From contig MPCU01000002.1 in the NCBI GenBank assembly GCA_001874305.1, positions 434,001 to 498,000 of the forward strand: 64,000 nt of DNA. The letters run 5' to 3'. Source of the stretch: Bacteriovorax sp. MedPE-SWde (GTDB lineage Bacteria > Bdellovibrionota > Bacteriovoracia > Bacteriovoracales > Bacteriovoracaceae). Both the position numbers and the translations under genes were made by a program. This document shows, one piece after another, positions 16,766 through 24,352 of this stretch (position 1 is the first letter of the stretch; every line of letters starts with the position of its first letter). The notes beneath the pieces are model-generated. The model had not been told where the DNA came from, did no database searches, and saw nothing but the letters and a program-made list of their open reading frames with translations.

Positions 16766-17946
16766 TGGCAAGAACTCCAAGAGTAGAAATTCACCCAGCA
16801 AGTATTAAACATATAAAAAGAGGGCATCCTTGGATTACCCTTGATAGATTTTCTGCGGAATTCCCAAAGTCTCCAAAGTTTTTAAGATCTCGTCTTGATG
16901 AGAAAAACTTTGCGGTTCTTCTCAATGACCCTAATCATCCAAACGTAAAAGCACGAGTTTGGGATGTTAGTACCAAGTCTCTCATTGAAGACAATGAGTT
17001 TGTTTATGATTTAAAAGGTCGACTCTATAAGTCTTTTGAACTAAGACCGAAGTCACAATTTGATAGAGACAATGTTTATATTTGTTTTGGCGAAGCTGAT
17101 AAGCTACCAGGACTGTTTATTCAAAAACTAAGTGATCACATACTTATCCAATTCTACGCTGACTTCTGGAATCATTTTGAAAGAGATGTAATTAAGATTA
17201 CACGTGAGAAGTTTCCAAACGAAACAGTTTGGGTACAAAAGAGAAACTTAAAACAAGAAAAAGAATTCTTCTGTGCAACAAACAAGAAGAAGACTGAAGA
17301 AAATATAGTTCTGACTGAATATGGTGTTAACTACCATGTTAAATTTAACAAGTTCTACGATATCGGTATCTATACTGACATGTCGGCCATTAGAGAAAGA
17401 ATCGGAAAGACACTTGCAGATAAAGACGTTCTGAACTTATTTTCTTATACAGGTGTCTATTCACTATATGCTTTAAAGAAAGAAGCGAAGAGTGTTGTTA
17501 GTGTTGATCTCTCTAAGAAGTATATCAACTGGTTAGAAGAGAATCTAGAGATCAACCCAGAGCTTGATGCTTCAAAGCATGAGGCAATGGTTATGCCTAC
17601 TAAGAAAGCTCTTATGAAGTTAATTGATCAAGGTAGAACATTTGATGTCATTATTTGTGATCCACCAAGTTCTTCAACTGATGGAAAAAAGCGAACTAAG
17701 GCAATTGATGCTTACAAAGAATTAATTCCTCTCATCGAGATGTGCCTTAATAAGAAAGGTAAGGCCTATATCTTTTTAAACACACATAGTATTACTCGAA
17801 ATAAATTTGAAGATCGAGTAAGAAAGTATATTGAAGGAAGTCGCTTAAAAGTAAGTGATCCTATAAAGCTTTCTGGTGACTGTCCTTCTTTAAAAGGCTT
17901 TCCAGAGGGTGACTATTTAAAGGGACTTACTCTTCACAAGAGTTAA
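16765..17946 (+). CDS. class I SAM-dependent rRNA methyltransferase, RlmI-like
   Basis: 393 residues with the layout of RlmI-type 23S rRNA cytosine-5 methyltransferases. An N-terminal PUA-like domain (RGHPWITLDRFSAEF) comes first, then a central region with GLFIQKLSDHILIQF, then a Rossmann methyltransferase domain with SAM motif NLFSYTGVYSLYA near residues 227-240 and the DPPSSSTDGKKR box. Family members modify rRNA cytosines in the cytoplasm. The position modified here cannot be read from sequence, so no symbol is given. It ends at a hairpin terminator shared with the nuo operon. Confidence 0.85.
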   Translation: MARTPRVEIHPASIKHIKRGHPWITLDRFSAEFPKSPKFLRSRLDEKNFAVLLNDPNHPNVKARVWDVSTKSLIEDNEFVYDLKGRLYKSFELRPKSQFDRDNVYICFGEADKLPGLFIQKLSDHILIQFYADFWNHFERDVIKITREKFPNETVWVQKRNLKQEKEFFCATNKKKTEENIVLTEYGVNYHVKFNKFYDIGIYTDMSAIRERIGKTLADKDVLNLFSYTGVYSLYALKKEAKSVVSVDLSKKYINWLEENLEINPELDASKHEAMVMPTKKALMKLIDQGRTFDVIICDPPSSSTDGKKRTKAIDAYKELIPLIEMCLNKKGKAYIFLNTHSITRNKFEDRVRKYIEGSRLKVSDPIKLSGDCPSLKGFPEGDYLKGLTLHKS

Positions 17947-17983
17947 TCAAGTCTTTCAAATATCACTTTATATTTTTAGCAAA

Positions 17984-18009
17984 AAAAAGGCTCCGATTGG
18001 AGCCTTTTA
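17984..18009. terminator. bidirectional intrinsic terminator
   Basis: AAAGGCTCC and GGAGCCTTT form a 9-bp stem with a GATT loop, with an A-run before it (a T-run on the minus strand) and Ts after it. It separates the convergent methyltransferase gene and nuoI. Confidence 0.85.
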
Positions 18010-18023
18010 ATATTTCTTCTAAA

Positions 18024-18551
18024 TTATTTAACAATTCTGTCACGCCAGGCACGAACATCATCAGCAAGATAATCATATTTCATCTCATCTACTGTGTACT
18101 GAGCGAACTCATAATCTGTTGTGTGAGTAAGACATTCAGTAGGACAAACTGTCGTACAAAGTCCACAGTAACAACAAAGAGCTGTATCAATTGTGTACTG
18201 AAGAAGGTCTAACTTGATTGGCGTTCCACCCTTAGTCTTAAGAGCAGGAGCTTCTTTATCTCTTCTTACTGCTGTAATGTAGATACAATCTACAGGACAA
18301 GCAGTTGCACACTGGTAACATGAAATACAGTTCTCAGCGTCATTAAAAAGTCTTGATCTAGAGTTAGCTGGTAACTCTTCACGAACTTCAGGGTACTCGA
18401 TAGTAACTGGCTTAACTCCGTAAACATACTTAAAAGTAATTCCCAGACCTTTAGTTACTGAACGAATCGCAGTCCAAATATTTTTGAACCACTTACCAAT
18501 TGTTAATTCGTCGTCGTATAAATTTGTGTTAACTTCCGTGCTTGAACTCAT
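18024..18551 (-). CDS. nuoI: NADH-quinone oxidoreductase subunit I
   Basis: Complex I peripheral-arm subunit carrying clusters N6a and N6b. Two 4Fe-4S binding motifs are complete: Cys75, 78, 81, 85 (CISCYQCATACP) and Cys126, 129, 132, 136 (CCYCGLCTTVCP). At 175 residues it has the usual length. It starts within the nuoD stop (ATGA) and is last in a nuoB-C-D-I operon ending at the shared terminator. Subunits A, E-H and J-N are not in this window. Confidence 0.95.
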   Translation of the reverse strand: MSSSTEVNTNLYDDELTIGKWFKNIWTAIRSVTKGLGITFKYVYGVKPVTIEYPEVREELPANSRSRLFNDAENCISCYQCATACPVDCIYITAVRRDKEAPALKTKGGTPIKLDLLQYTIDTALCCYCGLCTTVCPTECLTHTTDYEFAQYTVDEMKYDYLADDVRAWRDRIVK

Positions 18552-19684
18552 CTGTCCACCTCACCTAGTACAATATCAATACTTCCGATTGTTGCAACGA
18601 AATCGGCAATCATCTGCCCTTTTCCTAGCTCACCAAGCATTGAAGTGTGCGTAAAACATGAAGACTTAACTTTAAGTCTATATGGATTCTTTCCACCATC
18701 TGAAGTCAGATGGTAACCAAGTTCCCCTCTTGGGCACTCAGTTCTTACATAAATCTCACCTTCTGGTACCTTAATGATTTTTGGAACTTTACCAATAATT
18801 GGTCCTTCCTCAATTCCATCAAGTACCTGACGGATAATTTTTAATGATTCAAAAATTTCTAAAACTCTTACTTGATAACGGTCCCAACAGTCACCAACAG
18901 TTCCCATCTCACCTTTACCAACAACAGTATCAAAATCAAATTTGTCGTAAATACCATATGGCATTTTCTTTCTTAGATCCCAGTCAATTCCTGAACCTCT
19001 AAGAACTGGCCCCGTAGCACCATACTGATAGGCCATCTCCTCAGAGATAACACCAACATTCTTTGTTCTATCAATAAAGATAGCATTCATACCTACTAGG
19101 TCATGATACTTCTTTAAGCTCTCTTCCATTTTATCACAGAATTTAGCAATTCTTCTTAACTGCTCATCATTGATGTCATTCCAAACACCACCGATCCAAA
19201 TGTAGTTATAAAGAAGTCTTGCACCAGATAACTCTTCAAAAAGTCTAAGAATTTCTTCTCTATCTTGGAACGCATATAAGAATGGAGTAAATGCTCCAAG
19301 GTCAATTGCATAAGTTCCAAAGAACATAAGGTGAGAAGCAACACGTTGAAGTTCTGAAACTAGAACTCTGATGTACTCTGCTCTTTCAGGAACTTCCGTT
19401 CCAAGCATTTTCTCAACAGCTAGAGAGTAACCCATTTCCATATTCATTGAAGCTAGGTAGTCCATTCTATCTACAAAAGGAATAATCCCTCTATAGTCTA
19501 AGTGCTCACAGTGCTTTTCCATACAACGGTGTAAATAACCTAAGTAAGGAGTCGCTTCTGCAACTATCTCAGAGTCTGTTTTAATCTCAACACGTAAAAC
19601 ACCGTGAGTGGCAGGGTGTTGAGGACCCATATTAACCGTCATAAGGTCAGTATGGAGTTTTTCTACATTGTTAGAGTTTTCCAT
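18548..19684 (-). CDS. nuoD: NADH-quinone oxidoreductase subunit D
   Basis: Complex I subunit at the quinone-binding site, related to the large subunit of NiFe hydrogenases. Conserved stretches are GPQHPATHGVLRVE near residues 20-33, YLGYLHRCMEKHCEH, RGSGIDWDLRK and the C-terminal GELGKGQMIADFVATIGSIDIVLGEVDR region. At 378 residues it is a separate NuoD, not fused to NuoC. The ATG is preceded by AGGGAT. It is followed by nuoI with an ATGA overlap and preceded by nuoC. Confidence 0.95.
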   Translation of the reverse strand: MENSNNVEKLHTDLMTVNMGPQHPATHGVLRVEIKTDSEIVAEATPYLGYLHRCMEKHCEHLDYRGIIPFVDRMDYLASMNMEMGYSLAVEKMLGTEVPERAEYIRVLVSELQRVASHLMFFGTYAIDLGAFTPFLYAFQDREEILRLFEELSGARLLYNYIWIGGVWNDINDEQLRRIAKFCDKMEESLKKYHDLVGMNAIFIDRTKNVGVISEEMAYQYGATGPVLRGSGIDWDLRKKMPYGIYDKFDFDTVVGKGEMGTVGDCWDRYQVRVLEIFESLKIIRQVLDGIEEGPIIGKVPKIIKVPEGEIYVRTECPRGELGYHLTSDGGKNPYRLKVKSSCFTHTSMLGELGKGQMIADFVATIGSIDIVLGEVDR

Positions 19685-19699
19685 TTCTATATATCCCTA

Positions 19700-20347
19700 T
19701 TACTTTTCTTTATTACTTTCTAGGCCTTCCATCTTTCTCTTAAGAGCATCTGATAGCTCTGGAGAAACATTTCCATCCCATGAACCAGAAACGAATTTCG
19801 GGTTTGCTGCATCTAACTTTGCTTTTGAAAGAAAGTCGAAGTCATCTTGGTTAACTTTACTAGCTGGATTTACTTCCATACCTTGATAAACTTCTTGAAC
19901 TACATAGTCCTTTCTTAATGGGAAACCTTCCCAATCCTCAGGACAAAGAATTCTTCTATGATCAGGGTGTCCAGTAAACTCAACACCAAGCATGTCATAT
20001 GTTTCTCTTTCTAAAAAGTTAGCTGATTTCCAAACATCACAAACAGACTCTACTTTTACAGTTTCATCTTTTCCTGCTTTTGGAAGTTTAACTTTTAGAA
20101 TCAATTCGATATTCTTAATGAATGAAGCGATAATGTAGTTAACTTCAATCCTATCTTCAAAGTCGACACCTGATACAACTTGGAGAACATTGAACTGATA
20201 ATCAGAACTATCTCTAAGTGCAAAGCATACCGCCTTAACAGAGTCAGCATTAACAACAACTGATGCATGCCCTACTTCAACTTCTTTAGTTGTAGCATCA
20301 CATCCAGCAACTTCTTTATTTAGAAACTCTACGATTTCCTTATGCAT
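19700..20347 (-). CDS. nuoC: NADH-quinone oxidoreductase subunit C
   Basis: Peripheral-arm Complex I subunit. Family features are the [25 protein letters not shown] block at about residues 110-134 and the following EGFPLRKDY. At 215 residues it is slightly longer than many NuoC proteins because of a polar C-terminal tail. It overlaps nuoB by 8 bases and lies 15 bases before nuoD. Confidence 0.94.
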   Translation of the reverse strand: MHKEIVEFLNKEVAGCDATTKEVEVGHASVVVNADSVKAVCFALRDSSDYQFNVLQVVSGVDFEDRIEVNYIIASFIKNIELILKVKLPKAGKDETVKVESVCDVWKSANFLERETYDMLGVEFTGHPDHRRILCPEDWEGFPLRKDYVVQEVYQGMEVNPASKVNQDDFDFLSKAKLDAANPKFVSGSWDGNVSPELSDALKRKMEGLESNKEK

Positions 20348-20822
20348 TCTTAACCCACTTGTTCCTTAGTAGTCTTTCGTTAGCAACTTTCTTTTGAAGA
20401 GTCATAAGACCTTCAATTAAAGCTTCTGGTCTTGGAGGACAACCTGGAACATAAACGTCAACAGGAATCACTTCATCAACACCTTTAAGAACATGGTATC
20501 CGTGCTTCCAGTATGGTCCACCTTTGTTAGCACATGATCCCATTGAGATTACATACTTTGGCTCGGCCATTTGTTGATAAAGAGTTTCGATACGAGGAGC
20601 CATCTTAAGAGTTACTGTTCCAGCAACAATCATAAGGTCAGCTCTTCTTGGTGTCGCCATAAAGGCACCACAACCAAATCTCTCTAAGTCGTACTTTGCA
20701 GCACCTGTCGCCATCATTTCGATCGCGCAACAAGCTAGACCAAATGTCATTGGCCACAAAGAGTTCTTTCTTCCCCAGTTGAAGAAGTCATCTAATTTCA
20801 TTAAAACAACGCTATCTTGCAT
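20340..20822 (-). CDS. nuoB: NADH-quinone oxidoreductase subunit B
   Basis: Carries the terminal N2 iron-sulfur cluster of Complex I. The four ligands are visible: adjacent Cys31 and Cys32 ([10 protein letters not shown]), Cys97 ([10 protein letters not shown]) and Cys128 ([11 protein letters not shown]). At 160 residues it has the usual length. It is the first gene of the operon, with a promoter-like sequence about 50 bases upstream. nuoA, which usually precedes nuoB, is absent; the next gene upstream is an unrelated exported protein. Confidence 0.96.
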   Translation of the reverse strand: MQDSVVLMKLDDFFNWGRKNSLWPMTFGLACCAIEMMATGAAKYDLERFGCGAFMATPRRADLMIVAGTVTLKMAPRIETLYQQMAEPKYVISMGSCANKGGPYWKHGYHVLKGVDEVIPVDVYVPGCPPRPEALIEGLMTLQKKVANERLLRNKWVKNA

Positions 20823-20870
20823 TGGTGCAATCCCTTGTATATTGAATTTAAAGTGCAGAATTAAGCTATA

Positions 20871-20899
20871 TTTTTACCTATATAGGGGGTCTTAGTCAA
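20871..20899 (-). promoter_or_regulatory. putative promoter of nuoBCDI with embedded palindrome
   Basis: On the minus strand, TTGACT and TAAAAA are separated by 17 bases, a sigma70-like arrangement about 50 bases before nuoB. The spacer contains the perfect 10-base palindrome CCTATATAGG (20877-20886), which could be a regulator site. The -10 match is only fair. Confidence 0.45.
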
Positions 20900-20975
20900 T
20901 TAAAGCCCTTGAAAAAGTGTGAATTTAAGTTGGTTTTTTTTTGTGCAAAGTAGCAAAATCAGTGCTGAAGCGCAC

Positions 20976-21914
20976 TTAGTAGAATTCTTTGCAGCGCGCG
21001 TGAATGCGTTTCTTCATCTTTTTAAACGAAAGATATTCTGACGCAGGCAGACGTCCCTTCTGTAACCCAAAGTATGACAGTCTCTTCTTATCGTTGGAGC
21101 ATACTTTGCCCATTATAGTAGTATACTCTTTTGCTACAGCATATGGATAGGGACTTCCCCATGCAGAAGAAATCAGATGACCCTGATCACGACTTAAGTA
21201 TTTAAATTTTTCTAGTCTAAGTCTCGTCTTTTGAGACATCGAAATAAACTTATCAAAGAACTGCCCCATTTTATAAAACTCTGCCGTGGCCAATGTTCTT
21301 GAAAATTTTCCATTAGAGCCAAGAATCGACATACACTGTGAAGACAATTCGGCCTTACCAAAGATTTCCTTTCCTATACGACACTCAACCAGAAAAGCAT
21401 CAACCTCACCGCCTTTTCCTTCAATTGTATCCTTTAAAAAGGATGAGATCGTAAATTGATTCTCATAAGGGTTAAATGGCGTTTTAAACGTATAGTGAGT
21501 TAATTCGTGAACTAAGTCTAGGACAGCATTCTTTGTGTTGTGAGAGCGATCTAAGAAGACCACGCTCTTTGCTTGATAACTAACCTGAAATGGGTCAACA
21601 GACGAGAACTTTCTAATCAGTGTTGTATCAGTTAGAGAAACATCTCCAGCAGACACTACTTCTAAAAGACTCTTATCTTCTTTACGAGCTTTGATTCTAG
21701 CACGGGCCAAAAGCTTAACCCCTTTATCAGAAGTTTCAATTATTTTGAATAGCTGTTGAATAGATGATTTCTCATTTGATTCCAAGTGTTGCCACGAGTT
21801 ATTTCTTCGCCAGTTTTCCTTTGTTTCTATCTGCCCACCTCTATTCGCCCAATCGCTAGAATAGGTTTGTAGTGAAAATGAAAATAGAATACTCAAGTAA
21901 AGAAAGCTCTTCAT
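20976..21914 (-). CDS. exported protein with HExxH zinc-peptidase-like motif
   Basis: 312 residues with a signal peptide (about 1-19). It contains LVHELTHYTF, an HExxH motif at residues 136-140, and GGEVDAFLVE about 30 residues later, where Glu170 or Glu177 could be the third zinc ligand as in gluzincin peptidases. The rest is Lys- and Ser-rich and matches no family I know. It may be a secreted or periplasmic metallopeptidase. The motif is seen; activity is inferred. A small hairpin (AGTGC/GCACT) overlaps its stop codon. It is separate from the nuo operon downstream. Confidence 0.6.
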   Translation of the reverse strand: MKSFLYLSILFSFSLQTYSSDWANRGGQIETKENWRRNNSWQHLESNEKSSIQQLFKIIETSDKGVKLLARARIKARKEDKSLLEVVSAGDVSLTDTTLIRKFSSVDPFQVSYQAKSVVFLDRSHNTKNAVLDLVHELTHYTFKTPFNPYENQFTISSFLKDTIEGKGGEVDAFLVECRIGKEIFGKAELSSQCMSILGSNGKFSRTLATAEFYKMGQFFDKFISMSQKTRLRLEKFKYLSRDQGHLISSAWGSPYPYAVAKEYTTIMGKVCSNDKKRLSYFGLQKGRLPASEYLSFKKMKKRIHARCKEFY

Positions 21915-22009
21915 CGCTAATCTATTCGACGCTTAGAGACAAAGCTTGAAGTAATATTGTCCGACTAATTTTGATAGGAAATAGTTATCTGCCTATAACA
22001 CATAGCTAT

Positions 22010-22038
22010 TTGCTAGGTGATATTTATCAGCTTATACT
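22010..22038 (+). promoter_or_regulatory. sigma70-like promoter of sodB
   Basis: TTGCTA (22010-22015) and TATACT (22033-22038) are separated by exactly 17 bases, close to the sigma70 consensus. The expected transcript start is about 28 bases before the sodB ATG, leaving room for the AAGGAGAA ribosome-binding site. Confidence 0.7.
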
Positions 22039-22072
22039 CATGTCATAAATTCATTCATACAAGGAGAATTAT

Positions 22073-22648
22073 ATGGAACACAAGTTACCAGAACTGCCAT
22101 GGGCAAAAGACGCATTAGCACCACACATTTCAGCTGAAACAATTGAGTTTCATTACGGTAAGCACCACAATGCATACGTAACAAAGCTTAACGCTGGAAT
22201 CAAAGGAACTGAGTTCGCTGATATGTCTCTAGAAGATATCATCATGAAAGCTGAAGGTGGCCTATTCAATAACGCTGCTCAAGTTTGGAACCACACTTTT
22301 TACTGGAATTGTTTAGCACCAAATGCTGGTGGGGAAGCGACAGGTGCTGTTGCAGACGCTATCAATGCAAAATGGGGATCATTTGATAAATTCAAAGATG
22401 CAATGACAAACTCTGCTGCAACTAACTTTGGTTCAGGTTGGACTTGGTTAGTAAAAAACTCTGCAGGTGAATTAGAGATCGTTAACACTGACGATGCTGG
22501 TTCTCCAATGACAGACGGAAAAACAGCTCTACTTACTGTAGACGTTTGGGAACACGCTTACTATGTTGACTACAGAAATGCTCGTCCAAGTTACCTGGAA
22601 GCATTTTGGAAACTAGTTAACTGGGAATTTGTTAACTCAAATATGTAA
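22073..22648 (+). CDS. sodB: superoxide dismutase, iron type
   Basis: Converts superoxide to hydrogen peroxide and oxygen. The metal ligands are visible: His27 (EFHYGKHHNAY), His74 (QVWNHTFYW), Asp157 and His161 (DVWEHAYY). Gln70 just before VWNH is characteristic of iron rather than manganese enzymes. At 191 residues it has the usual length. There is no signal peptide, so it is cytoplasmic. It is a single-gene unit with its own promoter, AAGGAGAA ribosome-binding site and terminator. Confidence 0.96.
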   Translation: MEHKLPELPWAKDALAPHISAETIEFHYGKHHNAYVTKLNAGIKGTEFADMSLEDIIMKAEGGLFNNAAQVWNHTFYWNCLAPNAGGEATGAVADAINAKWGSFDKFKDAMTNSAATNFGSGWTWLVKNSAGELEIVNTDDAGSPMTDGKTALLTVDVWEHAYYVDYRNARPSYLEAFWKLVNWEFVNSNM

Positions 22649-22667
22649 TCCAAAAAAATCAAAAAAA

Positions 22668-22692
22668 TTTGGGGGCTTCGGCCCCTTTCTTC
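22668..22692 (+). terminator. intrinsic terminator of sodB
   Basis: GGGGC and GCCCC form a GC-rich stem closed by a stable TTCG tetraloop, followed by TTTCTTCGTTT. It lies about 20 bases after the sodB stop codon. Confidence 0.8.
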
Positions 22693-22793
22693 GTTTCAAA
22701 GTTCTTCTAACCTACTAAGAATTCGTTAATTTTATAAATCTTCTCAAGTTTCCATTGCCCGTGGACGATAAGCTAAAGGCAATAGGAGCAGTT

Positions 22794-23177
22794 ATGAAAT
22801 TTTTAACATTAGTAATTACAGTAGCAATATCAGTTTCTTCAATGACAGCAATGTCAAATGAAGACAAGACCTCTGCGAAAGCACATATGAATCGCTTATC
22901 AGTATATGAGTCTAATATTCGTAAAGTTAAATCTGAACTGCACCTAAGAAATAAGCAAGTTGAAACTTCAACAAAACAAATCAAGCAATTGAATAATATG
23001 TACTCTGGCCTCATGTCTCAATATAGACAACTTGCGAATCAAGTACAGTATCTTAAATATCAAAACGATCAGCTGATTGGTGCTTTAAAGAAAGCAGATT
23101 CCTATACGCCAGAACTAGCAAAGAAAGTAAAGAAATACGAAGGAAGAATGCCTGCTAGCGTACAACCTAAAAAGTAA
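22794..23177 (+). CDS. small exported coiled-coil protein, unknown
   Basis: 127 residues from the ATG at 22794, which follows AGGAG at good spacing. The open frame begins 13 codons earlier without such a site. The N-terminus is a signal peptide (MKFLTLVITVAISVSSMTAM). The mature part is a Lys/Gln/Leu-rich helix with heptad-like spacing, likely a coiled coil, ending in a short Pro/Lys tail. It is probably periplasmic or envelope-attached. Its last 11 bases overlap the end of the convergent barrel-like gene. The function is not known. Confidence 0.6.
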   Translation: MKFLTLVITVAISVSSMTAMSNEDKTSAKAHMNRLSVYESNIRKVKSELHLRNKQVETSTKQIKQLNNMYSGLMSQYRQLANQVQYLKYQNDQLIGALKKADSYTPELAKKVKKYEGRMPASVQPKK

Positions 23178-23733
23178 CAAAGTTATACATTAGAGAAAAG
23201 TCGATTCCAAATAGTCCAAAATCAATGTCTCCCTTATAGTAGACTAGGTCAACTCGTGAAATTACATTAGGATAAATTTCACCTTTAAGACCTCCACCGA
23301 CATGCCAATTAACATAGCTCTTATCTAAGAGACCACTAAGCTGGTTGCTTGAGTTTTTTGAATTTGCTCGAACTAGTACGTTTTGTCCGTTAACACCCAT
23401 AATTAAGTCTAATATAGGATGAACTTCAATTCTAAAACTCATACCTGTTACGACATTATCAATTTCCATTTCATAACTAACTCCACCTTTTTCAGTATCT
23501 CTTTTTAAGGCGAACTTTCTAAGAAACAACTCCATTGAGAGTCTTCCATACTTCATACCCGTCATAAAACCAGGGGCCCAGTCCGTTGCACCATTATAGA
23601 AATCGCTCTCCGCTATGACTCCCCCAAAAGAATATGAAGGACCAGCATAGATAGAAAATGCATTGGCCTTACTTGGTATAAAAGTTAGGGAGAAAAATAT
23701 AAGAGCTAAGGATAAAGTCTTTTTGAATGCCAT
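23167..23733 (-). CDS. predicted small outer membrane beta-barrel protein
   Basis: 188 residues with a clear signal peptide ending near KANA. The mature part starts FSIYAGPSYSFGG, alternates polar and hydrophobic residues with many Gly and Tyr, and ends in Phe (MYNFVTF), the usual outer membrane insertion signal. It fits an eight-stranded OmpA/OmpW-like barrel, but I cannot name the family. Its start overlaps the end of pdxH by 28 bases, so the two are co-transcribed. Confidence 0.6.
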   Translation of the reverse strand: MAFKKTLSLALIFFSLTFIPSKANAFSIYAGPSYSFGGVIAESDFYNGATDWAPGFMTGMKYGRLSMELFLRKFALKRDTEKGGVSYEMEIDNVVTGMSFRIEVHPILDLIMGVNGQNVLVRANSKNSSNQLSGLLDKSYVNWHVGGGLKGEIYPNVISRVDLVYYKGDIDFGLFGIDFSLMYNFVTF

Positions 23734-24305
23734 TTTCCATTATCCTTTATAAATTGAAATCTATCGTTAAGCCTGTGATCCCCGTAGAGAAAGAAAGTAA
23801 TTTCATATGGGTCAACAAGATAGCCTCCCCATTTCTCAGGATAAGGAACACCCTCTTCTTTGAACTTATCTCTCGCAATAGCAAATTCATTTTCTAATAT
23901 TTCTCGACTATCCACTGGTGAGCTTTGGTCTGAAATATAACTCGCAACCTGACTTTCAAAACCACGAGACTTAAAATAATCCATCGAAGTTTGCTTCGAC
24001 GCCTTTGTCGCAGCTCCTCTTATTCGAACCTGCTTACCAAGTTTATTCCAAAAGAATGTCATTGAAACTTTATCATTAGCTTCAATTTCAGAACCTTTTA
24101 CAGAGTCATAATTAGTAAAGAAGAGTAACTTTTTATCGACAACGCTCTTTAGAAGTAGTGTTCTAGCATTGACTCCACCATCTGCTGCCAAAGTAGAAAG
24201 AGTGAAGTAAGAGCCGTTATCCTCTACTTCAAGCGCTTCTTTAAACCATGAAGCGAACTCATCAACAGGGTTATCATTTTTTAAATAATTATTATAGTCA
24301 GTCAT
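23706..24305 (-). CDS. pdxH: pyridoxamine 5'-phosphate oxidase
   Basis: FMN enzyme that makes pyridoxal 5'-phosphate from pyridoxine or pyridoxamine phosphate. Conserved parts are NARTLLLKSVVDKKLLFFTN, the NYDSVKGSEIEAN stretch, FFWNKLGKQVRIRG, SDQSSPVDSRE and the C-terminal DRFQFIKDNGKWHSKRLYP. At 199 residues it is a little shorter than the E. coli enzyme (218). It would supply PLP to the class III aminotransferase fusion in this window among many others. It overlaps the barrel-like gene at its 3' end. Confidence 0.93.
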   Translation of the reverse strand: MTDYNNYLKNDNPVDEFASWFKEALEVEDNGSYFTLSTLAADGGVNARTLLLKSVVDKKLLFFTNYDSVKGSEIEANDKVSMTFFWNKLGKQVRIRGAATKASKQTSMDYFKSRGFESQVASYISDQSSPVDSREILENEFAIARDKFKEEGVPYPEKWGGYLVDPYEITFFLYGDHRLNDRFQFIKDNGKWHSKRLYP

Positions 24306-24352
24306 AGTATTAGATTGCCATAGTCTTTACTGCCTGCCAAGAAAGAGAATTA

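Noticed and set aside
20949-20976. Strong terminator behind the HELTH-protein gene
   Set aside because: The stem (AGTGC/GCACT) is only five base pairs and the T-run is weak, so it is mentioned but not listed as a terminator.
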